Part shown: piece after piece, positions 53,137 through 64,000 of the stretch
Position numbering within the stretch: the first letter of the stretch is position 1
Layout of the letters: the number at the start of each line of letters is the position of its first letter
Assembly (NCBI GenBank): GCA_964016415.1
Contig: OZ024666.1
Coordinates: 3,391,310-3,455,309 of the forward strand
Reading direction: 5' to 3'
From: Erwinia sp.
GTDB lineage: Bacteria; Pseudomonadota; Gammaproteobacteria; Enterobacterales; Enterobacteriaceae
DNA: 64,000 nt
Position numbers and translations under genes: made by a program
The notes under the pieces: model-generated
What the model was told of the DNA's origin: nothing
The model's input: the letters and a program-made list of their open reading frames with translations, nothing else
Databases searched by the model: none

Positions 53137-53310
53137 TCACAGCTGATCTACGTCATTTCTTGTTAGACCAATATCTTTCAGACGAGCGTCATCCATTGTC
53201 TTCATTAGTTTTCTGGTCTTCACGCGCTCACGCCAATTGCAAAAGTATTTCCAGCCACGCTGACAGAGGCCAGCAATCCGGAATATACCTTGTTTTTTGT
53301 GTTGATTCAT
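53137..53310 (-). CDS. Small DUF1127 (YjiS-like) protein
   Basis: A 57-aa basic protein: MNQHKKQGIFRIAGLCQRGW, then a middle rich in Arg/Lys, then LMKTMDDARLKDIGLTRNDV and DQL at the end. The C-terminal pattern (L..M.D..L.DIGLTR.D) is the DUF1127/YjiS signature. Such small Arg-rich proteins are common in proteobacteria; some take part in phosphate or RNA turnover in Agrobacterium, but enterobacterial members lack a defined role. GAGAGATAA precedes the start at 53310. It is transcribed toward shiA and is divergent from the MocR-type gene. Confidence 0.85.
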   Translation of the reverse strand: MNQHKKQGIFRIAGLCQRGWKYFCNWRERVKTRKLMKTMDDARLKDIGLTRNDVDQL

Positions 53311-53487
53311 GTGTGTTATCTCTCTTGCTATATTTCAGAGAGATAGCATAGAGTGAGAATCTGTTTGGTTTTATACTCAAAGATAAGGTTATTTTTTGAT
53401 ACAGATAGTCTGCTAAACAGACTGAATGGTGCTTTTATCCGAATCTGTACTGTTTTTGCTTTTCTTTATGTCACGGGATGAATATCA

Positions 53488-54908
53488 ATGAGCCGCTATC
53501 AGCTTCTCGCCAGCGTGTTACAACAACGTATCGAACAGGGGCTTTATCTTGCAGGGGAGCGTTTACCTTCCGTTCGCGCCCTGGGGAATGAGCACGGTGT
53601 CAGCCTTAGCACTGTTCAGCAGGCCTATCATTTGCTGGAAGCAAAGCGTTTAATCATTGCTCAACCTCGGTCGGGCTATTATGTCGCACCGAGGAAAGCA
53701 TCTCCTCCTGTTCCTGCACCCTCCCGCCCTGTGCAGCGTCCTGTGGAGATTAGTCAATGGGACTCAGTGCTTGAACTGTTCAATCCGCGTTACGAACAGC
53801 ATGTGCTGAATTTCGGCAGTGGTTCACCAGATATTGAGCACATTTCTCTGTTGCCGTTGTGGAAAATATTATCGCGACTCTGCCAGCGGCATGACCGACG
53901 GGTTCTCGATTACGGTAATATGTATGGTACTTCCGAATTGCGTCAACAGGTCGCCCGCATAGCACTGGACAGCGGCTGTCAGCTGAATGCTGAGGATATT
54001 GTCATTACTACCGGATGCCAGGAAGCACTGTTTACGGCGATAAGGGCAGTCAGTCAGCCCGGTGAAATTATTGCAGTCGAATCGCCTACTTTTCCAGGTA
54101 CTCTGCAAATATTGCGTGGTTTGGGTATGAAAGTGATCGAAATCCCTACCGACGCAGTAACAGGTATCAGTCTTGAAGCGTTGCAACTGGCATTAGAACA
54201 ATGGCCAGTACAAGCTCTGTTACTGGTGCCTAACTGCAATAATCCATTGGGTTTTCAGATGCCGGATAGCCGTAAAAAAGCGCTGATTGTGCTGGCAGAA
54301 CAATTTGATATCGCGATTATAGAAGACGATGCTTATGGTGATTTAGCTTATGATTATCCCCGGGCAACCACGATTAAATCGTATGATGATGATGGTCGTG
54401 TATTGTTGTGTAGCTCCTTTTCAAAAAGTATTGCTCCGGGATTGCGGGTAGGTTGGATAGCGCCGGGACGCTATCTGGAAAGGGTCTTGCATACCAAATA
54501 CATCAGCACCGGTTACACGGTTCCCCATACTCAGCTGGCGATTGCTGAGTTTATTTTTGACGGACATTTGCAACCGCACCTGAGACGAGTACGTGCGCAT
54601 TATAAAAAAATCTTGAACAATTTGCCTGTTGGGTCCGTCATTACTTCCCCCCCAAGATTTGCCTCACTCGCCCTCAGGGCGGGTTCCTGTTATGGCTTGA
54701 ACTACCTGAGGCGGTAGATACCTTGCGTTTGAACCAAGAACTGAAAGCATTTGATATTGGTATTGCCGCAGGTTCACTGTTTTCCGCCTCCGGTAAGTAT
54801 CGTCACTGCCTGCGACTCAATTGTACCCGGGCCGGCGCAAAGAACAGTGAGCAGGGCATTGAAAAGATAGCAGAGATCGCCTGCCGTCTGATGACGGAGG
54901 CGAAATGA
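53488..54908 (+). pseudogene. MocR/YdcR-type GntR-aminotransferase regulator, frameshifted
   Basis: The N-terminal GntR winged helix (LPSVRALGNEHGVSLSTVQQ, about residues 26-45) is joined to a fold-type I aminotransferase domain with the PLP Lys in LLCSSFSKSIAPGLRVGW near 317. This is the MocR architecture, close in plan to E. coli YdcR. The frame is open to 54717, but homology leaves it near 54650. Continuing in the -1 frame from there gives CLTRPQGGFLLWLELPEAVD and then the normal C-terminus to the stop at 54906-54908. The lesion is loss of one C in the run of seven C at 54647-54653; eight would restore a protein of about 473 aa. The truncated product would still hold 409 aa with a wrong tail. 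Target genes are not evident. Confidence 0.85.
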
Positions 54909-54952
54909 AGACAGGATTTTCATCCGGAATAAACCTGATAAGCGCGCTGAGA

Positions 54953-56089
54953 CTATCCACTTCGTCCGAGAAAGGTATCCCAGTCTTTCCATACAGGTTG
55001 TAATCCTGCACGGTGAAGTGCGGTTGCTACCTCAATCGGAGTGCGATCATCGTGCGGAGCGAACTGTTCCAGCTCACTCGCTGCTTCTTCAGTGTAACCG
55101 CCGGGCTGTGTTTTTGAACCGGCGCTGACACTGTTAATCACCAGAGGAATAACATGATCACGAAAATGAGGGGATTCACGCGTCGAGAGTGACAGTTCAA
55201 TATCAGGTGCAAATAAGCGAAAAGCGCAGATCAATTGCAATAACTGTGCTTCATCAATATTGCTGGCTGGCTCAACTCCCCCAGCACAGGGCCGAAGACG
55301 AGGAAATGAGACAGAGTACTGGCACTGCCAGTAAGTTCGCTGTAAATAGTGCAGGTGTTCAGCAAGCATATAGCTGTCAGTACGCCAGTTATCAGAGAGA
55401 CCGAGCAGCACGCCCAACCCGATTTTGTTGATCTCAGCGCGTCCCAGGCGGTCAGGTGTCGCCAGCCGCCAGGCAAAATCCTGTTTATTACCCCGCAGAT
55501 GGTGGCGTTGGTAAGTTGCGGGATGATAAGTCTCCTGATAGACCAGTACACCATCCAGTCCCAGTGGTTTTAATTCCGCATATTCTTCTTCCGCCAGTGG
55601 CTGAACTTCCATCATAAGTGAACTGAAATGTGGCCGGATAAGCGGAAGATGCTGGCGAAAGTAATTCATACCAACACGTGACTGATGCTCACCAGTCACC
55701 AGCAACAGATGCTGAAAGCCCATTGCTTTAATGGCTTCACACTCTTGTGTTATCTCTCTGGCATCCAGGGTTTTACGCTTTATGCGGTTGCTCATAGAAA
55801 AACCGCAATAAGTACAATCATTGGCGCATAAATTAGAGAGATAGAGAGGGACATAAAAGCTCACAACATTGCCAAAACGCTGGCGGGTGAGTTGGTTGGC
55901 GCGTTGTACCAATGCTTCAAGATAAGGTGCGGCCGCCGGGGAGATCAGCGCCATAAAATCATCCCTGTTTATCTTGCGTGAGCTTAGCGCCCTTTCAACA
56001 TCACGGGAGGTTTTACTGTTGATTGAGAGTGATATGTCATCCCACTGCAGTGCAGTGAGATGATGGTTAAAAGTATTTTCTGTTTCCAT
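54953..56089 (-). CDS. thiH: ThiH, tyrosine lyase (radical SAM) for the thiazole branch
   Basis: 378 aa (E. coli: 377). It cleaves tyrosine to dehydroglycine for ThiG. The radical SAM cluster is CANDCTYCGFS near residue 88 (CxxxCxxC), with the following LLVTGEHQSRVG and PRLRPCAGG segments conserved. Its ATG overlaps the thiG stop (TAATG). It is the last gene of the thi operon and intact, though the operon is broken upstream. Confidence 0.96.
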   Translation of the reverse strand: METENTFNHHLTALQWDDISLSINSKTSRDVERALSSRKINRDDFMALISPAAAPYLEALVQRANQLTRQRFGNVVSFYVPLYLSNLCANDCTYCGFSMSNRIKRKTLDAREITQECEAIKAMGFQHLLLVTGEHQSRVGMNYFRQHLPLIRPHFSSLMMEVQPLAEEEYAELKPLGLDGVLVYQETYHPATYQRHHLRGNKQDFAWRLATPDRLGRAEINKIGLGVLLGLSDNWRTDSYMLAEHLHYLQRTYWQCQYSVSFPRLRPCAGGVEPASNIDEAQLLQLICAFRLFAPDIELSLSTRESPHFRDHVIPLVINSVSAGSKTQPGGYTEEAASELEQFAPHDDRTPIEVATALHRAGLQPVWKDWDTFLGRSG

Positions 56090-56871
56090 TATGAGTTCTC
56101 CACAGGTGACTGACTGAGAAAATCAGTCAGTGGACTGGTGGCAGCAGCACGTTGCTGACGAGCACCTAATCCCGCGTTGCGGCTCAACTCTCCCGCTTCA
56201 ATTGCATAACGGAATGCCTGTGCCATGCGAACAGGATCACGGGCAACAGCAATGGCGGTATTCACTAATACTGCATCAACACATAATTCCATGGCTTCAA
56301 GGGCGTGACTGGGGGCACCAATGCCAGCATCAACGACAACCGGCACATTCGCCTGTTCAACGATAATCTCCAGAAAATCGCGGGTACGCAGGCCAAGATT
56401 GGATCCGATAGGTGCGCCGAGTGGCATGACCGCAGCGCAACCTACTTCTTCAAGCCGTTTACACAGCACCGGGTCCGCGCCGCAATAGGGCAATACGACA
56501 AAGCCTTCTTTGACGAGAGACGCTGCGGCTTTGAGAGTTTCTACAGCATCAGGTAGCAGGTACTTCACATCCGGATGGATCTCAAGTTTTATCCAGTGGG
56601 TTCCAAGCGCTTCACGTGCCAGACGTGCGGCGAATATTGCTTCTTCGGCTGTCCTGGCACCAGAGGTATTAGGTAGCAGCCTGACACCAGACTGTTGCAG
56701 TGGTGCAAGAATGGCATCGGTATGATTTTTTAAATCGACCCGCTTCATTGCCATTGTCACCAGCTGTGAACCTGATGCATGAAGCGCTGCCAGCATCATT
56801 TGTGCAGTGGAAAACTTTCCTGTGCCAGTAAATAACCGTGAAGTAAATGAAACATCGGCAATTTTCAACAT
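56089..56871 (-). CDS. thiG: ThiG, thiazole synthase
   Basis: 260 aa (E. coli: 256). A TIM-barrel enzyme that joins deoxyxylulose 5-phosphate, dehydroglycine and ThiS-thiocarboxylate into the thiazole. The Schiff-base Lys is in [13 protein letters not shown]; phosphate-binding loops [12 protein letters not shown] and [14 protein letters not shown] are intact. The start at 56871 follows GGAGGTTGAT and lies one base after thiS; a longer in-frame reading from 56919 is rejected. Confidence 0.96.
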   Translation of the reverse strand: MLKIADVSFTSRLFTGTGKFSTAQMMLAALHASGSQLVTMAMKRVDLKNHTDAILAPLQQSGVRLLPNTSGARTAEEAIFAARLAREALGTHWIKLEIHPDVKYLLPDAVETLKAAASLVKEGFVVLPYCGADPVLCKRLEEVGCAAVMPLGAPIGSNLGLRTRDFLEIIVEQANVPVVVDAGIGAPSHALEAMELCVDAVLVNTAIAVARDPVRMAQAFRYAIEAGELSRNAGLGARQQRAAATSPLTDFLSQSPVENS

Positions 56872-56872
56872 A

Positions 56873-57073
56873 TCAACCTCCGGCAATGGCCTGAAATAAA
56901 AGAATGTTATCCCCATCACGTAGCAGATGGTCAGCCCACGCTGCTTGTGGAATGATCACCTGATTGATGGCCAGTGCACAGCCATCCTGTCGGGTGTGTA
57001 ACTGATCAAGCAGTGCCTGGACGGTAACAGGCGCAGTGAGCTCAGTGAGCTCATCATTGAGGGTGATGATCAC
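56873..57073 (-). CDS. thiS: ThiS, sulfur carrier protein
   Basis: 66 aa, exactly the E. coli length, with the beta-grasp fold pattern [20 protein letters not shown] and the essential C-terminal Gly-Gly (FQAIAGG) that is adenylated and thiocarboxylated. GTG at 57073 is chosen: GGAGGTGTAGC precedes it and the product then begins [12 protein letters not shown]. It overlaps the end of thiF by 4 bases (GTGA on the minus strand). Confidence 0.95.
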   Translation of the reverse strand: MIITLNDELTELTAPVTVQALLDQLHTRQDGCALAINQVIIPQAAWADHLLRDGDNILLFQAIAGG

Positions 57074-57825
57074 GCTACACCTCCGTAGACTGGACACTGG
57101 CTTGATTTGCTCATTTTCAGGGTATTCCAGTGCATGGTTTTGCCGTCAAATAATCTGAGTTGTCCATCTGATGCTTCCGCACCGCTAACGTTCGCGACTA
57201 GCTTGATGGCTTCGAGTGCCTGGAGAGCACCCACCATACCAACCACCGGGCCGAGAACACCGGCATTTCGACAGTTGCGCTGAGGTTCACTCTGTTGTGG
57301 ATACAAACAGGCATAACAGCCATTGAGATAAGGAGGCGTGATGACCAGTAACTGGCCGCCAAAACCTACAGCACTGCCACTGACAAGTGGCTTTTTCTTA
57401 TTAACGCAAGCGGCGTTGATCGCATGGCGTGTTAGCATGTTGTCAGAACAATCAAGTACCAGATCTGCCCGGCTGACCGCATCATGCAGCGCATTTCCCA
57501 GCAGACGTTGTCGCAGAGGGATGGAGTTGACGAGAGGATTGAGTGCCTGCAAATGCTGTTGCGCCAGGATTGCTTTATCACCAGTGACCTCATTGCTGCG
57601 ATAAAGAATCTGTCGTTGCAGATTGGTGATATGAAGTGTGTCATCGTCAGCCAGTAGTAACGTACCAATGCCGGCTGCAGCCAGATAGAGTGCAGCCGGA
57701 GATCCCAGCCCCCCCAGCCCCACGATCAGTAATGTGGCTTGTTGTAATTTTTCCTGGCCTTCCGGACCGATTTCCTCAAGTAATAATTGGCGGCTGTAAC
57801 GCAGAAAAGCCTCATCATTCAGCAT
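57070..57825 (-). CDS. thiF: ThiF, ThiS adenylyltransferase
   Basis: 251 aa, E. coli length; an E1-like enzyme that adenylates the ThiS C-terminus. ATP-binding [14 protein letters not shown] near residue 36, Asp in [13 protein letters not shown], and [13 protein letters not shown] near 130 are intact. One oddity: the zinc site normally has two CxxC pairs. The first (GCYACLYP) is complete, but the second reads QCPVYGG where E. coli has CPVCGG, so one ligand Cys is Tyr. The same bases overlap the thiS ribosome-binding site. The protein may be weakened. It overlaps thiE by 11 bases. Confidence 0.95.
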   Translation of the reverse strand: MLNDEAFLRYSRQLLLEEIGPEGQEKLQQATLLIVGLGGLGSPAALYLAAAGIGTLLLADDDTLHITNLQRQILYRSNEVTGDKAILAQQHLQALNPLVNSIPLRQRLLGNALHDAVSRADLVLDCSDNMLTRHAINAACVNKKKPLVSGSAVGFGGQLLVITPPYLNGCYACLYPQQSEPQRNCRNAGVLGPVVGMVGALQALEAIKLVANVSGAEASDGQLRLFDGKTMHWNTLKMSKSSQCPVYGGVA

Positions 57826-58219
57826 GGTCTACCACCTTGCCTTCGATCAGAGACAGTAAGCGAGCGGTTGCCTGCCGCCAGTCGGGGGCCTGCGTAATGG
57901 CACTGACAACCGCGACGCTACCTACGCCGGTTGCCAGTACCTCAGGTACTCGCGCAAGACTAATACCGCCGATAGCGACAGTCGGACAGGGATTCAGTAA
58001 TGCAACTTGCTGCCGAAGTCTTTCCAGACCCTGAGGTTCAGAAGGCATTTGCTTGGTTTTTGTCGGGAAGATATGGCCGAGTGCGATGTACGAGGGTTTC
58101 AGACGCATCGCGCATTCTCTTTCTGCATCGTTATGGGTAGAGATACCCAGCCGTAATCCCGCCTGGTGGATCGCCGGCGAATTAGCATACACCAGGTCTT
58201 CCTGGCCTAAATGAACACC
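57815..58219 (-). pseudogene. thiE: thiE 3' remnant (thiamine phosphate synthase, N-terminus lost)
   Basis: 134 codons, from [20 protein letters not shown] at the IS edge to the stop at 57815. They match E. coli ThiE from about residue 82, with [30 protein letters not shown] and the phosphate-binding [20 protein letters not shown] intact. About 81 N-terminal residues are absent: the sequence is cut at 58219/58220 by the IS3-family element, and the missing part is not on the other side, where thiC is found. The frame is otherwise undamaged. Coupling of thiazole and pyrimidine would need another thiE copy. Confidence 0.92.
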
Positions 58220-58291
58220 TGTAGTGGCACACTGAATTTGGCCACCTGAGCAGAGGTGATATGCTCACCTCAACATCTTATAGGTGAACCA

Positions 58292-60806
<2,515 letters not shown>

Positions 60807-60909
60807 CACCATTTAATAATCGGGTGGAGCCGCAAGCATAAATACAGCGCTGCGACTATCCCCTTAGCATAGTAGGGCTTTACATGAAGTACAAGTGTTG
60901 ACTTTCTGA

Positions 60910-61422
60910 CTATCCTGCGGGACGTGTTGCCAGCGTGCTGTCATTTGCGGCTATCTGCACAGACTGGTTTTTATCCAGTACAAACTGAATGAATTTATCT
61001 TCCAGACTAAACCGTGCTTCGAGTGCTTCTCCCACCGAGGAGAGCGCAAGGTGTAATCCTTCTGAAGGCGATGATGTCAGGGAAGGCTCCAGATGGTTAT
61101 CATATGTTTGCATGATATCATTAGTGTTTACCTGAAGAGCGGGATAAATTAAAGCGGCTTTAGCCAGCTGCTCACTGCCTTTCATCTCGGTAACAAAACG
61201 TTGATAAATTGTGAAATGGCCGCTGGAAAGATAGTCAACCAGATGGTGACAAAAGGTGTCAAGATTATCGCTACTGAAGCGGTCAGGGATATCTTTATTT
61301 GGCTTAATTCCGATCAACTGATAATAGTGAATCAGCAACGCTTTACGTGATTGCAGACAGAAATCCACAAGGTCATTGCATCCACCAATACGGGCGGTAA
61401 GGTTTTCTAACTGGTTAAGCAT
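60910..61422 (-). CDS. rsd: Rsd, anti-sigma-70 factor
   Basis: 170 aa (E. coli: 158). It sequesters sigma-70 in stationary phase and, in E. coli, also stimulates SpoT. The family blocks LVDYLSSGHFTIYQRFV near residue 65 and SVGEALEARFSLEDKFIQFV near 130 are conserved. The start at 61422 (CGGAGCCATC upstream, MLNQLENLTARIGG) is preferred to an in-frame ATG at 61476. The final 15 residues have no E. coli equivalent. It is divergent from nudC and adjacent, as in E. coli. Confidence 0.93.
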   Translation of the reverse strand: MLNQLENLTARIGGCNDLVDFCLQSRKALLIHYYQLIGIKPNKDIPDRFSSDNLDTFCHHLVDYLSSGHFTIYQRFVTEMKGSEQLAKAALIYPALQVNTNDIMQTYDNHLEPSLTSSPSEGLHLALSSVGEALEARFSLEDKFIQFVLDKNQSVQIAANDSTLATRPAG

Positions 61423-61499
61423 GATGGCTCCGTGGATAATATATTGATGCATCTGCTGATACATCAGTGGCATCAATAGATAAGTAAGAGGAACAGGTT

Positions 61500-62279
61500 A
61501 TGGAACGTCAGATCCTAAGCGTAGACGCTGGCTGGTGGATTGTCAGTGAAAATCAGCAACTTTGGTTGCCTGAGGGAGAAATTCCTCATGGTGAGGCGGC
61601 CCATTATAATTTGGTTGGTCAGGCAGGCATGCAAATTGGTGAATGGCAGGGGGAGCCAGTGTGGCTGATACGTCAGGCGCGCGCGCAACAGATGGCTTCC
61701 TTACGCCAAATTATGGATGACTGCGATACCGGACTGTTTCAATTGGCTGGCCGGGGAGTTCAGTTAGCAGCGTTTTATTTTTCTCATCAGTTTTGTGGTT
61801 ATTGTGGGCACCGTATGGAGGCCAGTAAAACGGAATGGGCTTGTTTATGCCCTCAGTGCCGCCAGCGTTATTATCCGCAAATTGCTCCCTGCATTATCGT
61901 GGCTATCCGCCGTGGAAAGGAAATCTTGCTGGCACAGCATCAGCGTCATCGTAATGCGTTGTACACGGTATTGGCTGGTTTTGTCGAAGTGGGCGAAACA
62001 CTGGAGCAGACTGTTGCTCGAGAGGTGATGGAGGAGAGCGGAATTAAAGTAAAAAATGTACGTTATATCGCTTCTCAGCCCTGGCCATTTCCACAATCGT
62101 TAATGATGGCTTTTATGGCAGATTATGAGAGCGGAGATTTGCATATTGACCGTCGTGAATTGCGTGATGCTGATTGGTATCGCTACGATGCACTACCCCC
62201 TCTGCCTGCAGTCGGCACTGTCGCGCGTCGGTTAATTGAGGACACTGTGGTGCTGTGCCGTAATGAAAATATCATGTGA
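61500..62279 (+). CDS. nudC: NudC, NADH pyrophosphatase/NAD-RNA decapping enzyme
   Basis: 259 aa (E. coli: 257). It removes NAD caps from RNA and cleaves NADH. The zinc ribbon has FCGYCGHRM and [12 protein letters not shown] near residues 98-122. The Nudix box ([12 protein letters not shown] then REVMEESG) is near 158-180, with the NADH-specific [11 protein letters not shown] following it. AGGAACAGGTT precedes the start. Confidence 0.96.
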   Translation: MERQILSVDAGWWIVSENQQLWLPEGEIPHGEAAHYNLVGQAGMQIGEWQGEPVWLIRQARAQQMASLRQIMDDCDTGLFQLAGRGVQLAAFYFSHQFCGYCGHRMEASKTEWACLCPQCRQRYYPQIAPCIIVAIRRGKEILLAQHQRHRNALYTVLAGFVEVGETLEQTVAREVMEESGIKVKNVRYIASQPWPFPQSLMMAFMADYESGDLHIDRRELRDADWYRYDALPPLPAVGTVARRLIEDTVVLCRNENIM

Positions 62280-62356
62280 GTATTGTCGCGTTGTAAGGCG
62301 GCTGAAAACCACTGCAGAAAGCGATGAATTCTCTCATAGCCATAAAAAAAACATCT

Positions 62357-62388
62357 CCGGCAAATTTTGGCTTATCATTCTTTGCCGG
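62357..62388 (+). other. Hairpin between nudC and the bactofilin gene
   Basis: CCGGCAAA (62357-62364) pairs with TTTGCCGG (62381-62388) around a 16-base loop. There is no T-tract, so its role is unclear; it lies 78 bases after nudC. Confidence 0.4.
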
Positions 62389-62502
62389 TGAACGGCTTAC
62401 TGTGATGTCTTTGGGAAGAGGCAGGTCATAAATACGCAGGTATTATCGATACAGCTTGCCGTCCGGAGAGCAAAAGACAATGGTCAGTTGCCTGTTACTG
62501 CT

Positions 62503-63237
62503 ATGCAACCACGCTATCTTGATGTTCAGACTGGTATGGAGACTATGGTGCAAGTCAGGGTAAAAACGAATTTTTGGATGATTTGGCTTTTCTGGTTAAC
62601 AGGACTGATCGTGTATGTCTTTTTCAACGAAAAGCTGGTTTTTCTTTTACTTGTCGTTGTTCCATTCATTTTTTCACTATTTATCAGGATTTTTCCCTTT
62701 AACAGAAGGATGTTATCAGAGATGTTTAACTTTAATAAAAAAAATGCAGACGTGATGGCAGATGAATCAGCTGAGACTTCTCAGATGGAAAACGTAGTAA
62801 AAGTTCCTGAAGCGAGTACTAAAAAAGAGACAGTGATCGCTCCAGGAAGCGTATTGCGTGGACAAATCACCAATGAAAACAACATCTCGATAAATGGGAT
62901 CGTAGAAGGGGATATTTTTAGCCAGAAAACCACGCAGATTGGCCGCGAAGGTGAAGTGATTGGTCAAATTAAAACTACCTCACTTTACATTAACGGGGTG
63001 CTGAAAGGAGGCTGTCACGCGCAGACAGTTGTGATTATGTCACAAGGAAGAGTCGAAGGTGATATTCACGCCAGTGAGTTTTCAATCGAAAAAGGCGGGG
63101 TTTTTGTCGGTAACTCTCACCATTTGGAGGAGAAAAATTTGCCACAAAAGTCTGAGAATAGTCATCCTAAAAAACCGAGCCGTCCTCTTCCTGTTCAGAC
63201 AGGAAAAGAACAGGACACACCTCGTCCTGAAAAGTAA
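62503..63237 (+). CDS. Bactofilin (polymer-forming cytoskeletal protein) with N-terminal membrane anchor
   Basis: 244 aa from ATG 62503. Two hydrophobic segments (about residues 24-41 and 46-61) precede a charged linker and a bactofilin domain at about residues 110-200: SVLRGQITNENNISINGIVE, then GDIFSQKTTQIGREGEVIGQ and IKTTSLYINGVLKGG, VEGDIHASEFSIEKGGVFVG. The regular G-x-I/V spacing is the right-handed beta-helix of bactofilins (DUF583/CcmA), which polymerise without nucleotide and act in cell shape or polar placement (CcmA in Proteus and Helicobacter, BacA in Caulobacter). The C-terminal 45 residues are Pro/Lys/Ser-rich. No start has a good ribosome-binding site; TTG 62488 and ATG 62536 are alternatives. 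E. coli has no gene here. Confidence 0.85.
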   Translation: MQPRYLDVQTGMETMVQVRVKTNFWMIWLFWLTGLIVYVFFNEKLVFLLLVVVPFIFSLFIRIFPFNRRMLSEMFNFNKKNADVMADESAETSQMENVVKVPEASTKKETVIAPGSVLRGQITNENNISINGIVEGDIFSQKTTQIGREGEVIGQIKTTSLYINGVLKGGCHAQTVVIMSQGRVEGDIHASEFSIEKGGVFVGNSHHLEEKNLPQKSENSHPKKPSRPLPVQTGKEQDTPRPEK

Positions 63238-63341
63238 CCTTTGTATTTTATAGCGGAAAATGAGTTCCCGCAGTAAGGTCACATCACTCTCTTTCGTAAT
63301 CAATGTTACACTGTCTCTTTGGCCGGAAAGAGAGTTTTGTG

Positions 63342-64000
63342 ATGAGTGAATTGAGCAACGATCGTTATTTACGGGCATTATTACGACAACCGGTTGATGT
63401 CACACCGGTTTGGATGATGCGGCAGGCAGGACGTTATCTGCCAGAATATAAAGCTACAAGGGCGCAGGCTGGTGATTTTATGTCCTTGTGTAAAAATGCT
63501 GAACTGGCTTGTGAAGTCACTCTTCAACCTCTGCGGCGTTACGCGCTGGATGCCGCTATTCTCTTTTCAGATATTTTAACCATCCCTGATGCCATGGGTT
63601 TAGGGCTCTATTTTGGTCAGGGCGAGGGACCTCGCTTCACTTCACCTGTGACCTGCCGCGATGATGTCCTGCGTTTACCCATTCCTGATCCGGAACAAGA
63701 ATTACAATACGTGATGAATGCCGTTCGGACTATACGTAAGAACTTACAGGGTGCGGTGCCTCTGATTGGTTTTTCTGGTAGTCCCTGGACGCTGGCAACT
63801 TATATGGTGGAAGGCGGCAGCAGTAAGGCTTTCACCAAAATAAAAAAGATGATGTATACCGATGCAGAGGTATTACACCTGATGCTCGATAAGCTGGCAG
63901 ACAGTGTGGTGTTGTATCTCAATGCGCAGATTCGTGCGGGTGCGCAGGCAATCATGTTGTTTGATACCTGGGGTGGCGTGCTTACCGGCCCTGATTATCT
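63342..64000 (+). CDS. hemE: HemE, uroporphyrinogen decarboxylase (cut by window edge)
   Basis: The first 219 residues of about 354 are in the window and the frame is open to the edge. HemE converts uroporphyrinogen III to coproporphyrinogen III in haem synthesis. The signature [20 protein letters not shown] is near residue 22, the catalytic Asp lies in [16 protein letters not shown], and [19 protein letters not shown] near 145 is intact. GGAAAGAGAG precedes ATG 63342. nudC-hemE is the E. coli order with the bactofilin gene inserted. Confidence 0.96.
   Translation, partial: MSELSNDRYLRALLRQPVDVTPVWMMRQAGRYLPEYKATRAQAGDFMSLCKNAELACEVTLQPLRRYALDAAILFSDILTIPDAMGLGLYFGQGEGPRFTSPVTCRDDVLRLPIPDPEQELQYVMNAVRTIRKNLQGAVPLIGFSGSPWTLATYMVEGGSSKAFTKIKKMMYTDAEVLHLMLDKLADSVVLYLNAQIRAGAQAIMLFDTWGGVLTGPDY

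Overview
The window comes from a gammaproteobacterium of the order Enterobacterales, most likely in or near Erwiniaceae (Pantoea/Erwinia/Tatumella type). The gene order is essentially that of the Escherichia coli cytR to hemE segment: cytR-priA-rpmE-metJBLF-ppc-argECBGH-oxyR-fabR-yijD-trmA-btuB-murI-rRNA operon-murB-birA-coaA-tRNAs-tufB-secE-nusG-rplKAJL-rpoBC-thi operon-rsd-nudC-hemE. The argG gene inside argCB_GH and its long form (404 aa) are unlike E. coli and fit Erwiniaceae/Yersinia-type genomes. The family-level placement is inference; the order is secure.

Layout. 1-4.5 kb: cytR (cut by the window edge), a small BhsA-like secreted protein and priA, all on the minus strand. 4.7-10.3 kb: rpmE, then metJ divergent from metBL, and metF, with two arrays of four tandem met boxes. 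10.3-11.3 kb: AT-rich junk with a decayed DUF1240-type membrane-protein gene. 11.3-20.2 kb: ppc, then argE divergent from argCBGH around an ARG box. 20.6-26.9 kb: oxyR, fabR-yijD, trmA, a cobalamin riboswitch with a broken btuB, and murI. 26.9-32.5 kb: a complete rRNA operon (16S, tRNA-Glu, 23S, 5S). 32.8-33.8 kb: remnants of an rtcB-prfH RNA-repair pair. 33.9-37 kb: murB-birA and convergent coaA. 37.5-51.7 kb: Thr-Tyr-Gly-Thr tRNAs with tufB, then secE-nusG and the ribosomal protein/RNA polymerase operon. 51.7-54.9 kb: shiA, a small DUF1127 gene and a frameshifted MocR-type regulator. 55-60.8 kb: the thiCEFSGH operon, broken by an IS3-family element. 60.9 kb to the end: rsd, nudC, a bactofilin gene and hemE (cut by the window edge).

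The housekeeping genes are intact and conserved, but the dispensable ones show a run of recent lesions. btuB has one in-frame TGA behind an apparently intact B12 riboswitch. thiC has an amber codon and, with thiE, has lost its end to an IS-associated deletion, while the TPP riboswitch and thiFSGH persist. rtcB and prfH are fused remnants. A MocR regulator has a one-base loss in a run of C. This looks like early genome erosion in a lineage with host-supplied or scavenged vitamins, or in part sequencing error at single-base sites. The IS-linked thiC/thiE deletion and the rtcB-prfH ruin cannot be explained by base-calling error. No undescribed complete system is evident. The best leads are the degraded rtcB-prfH pair beside the rRNA operon and the bactofilin gene between nudC and hemE.
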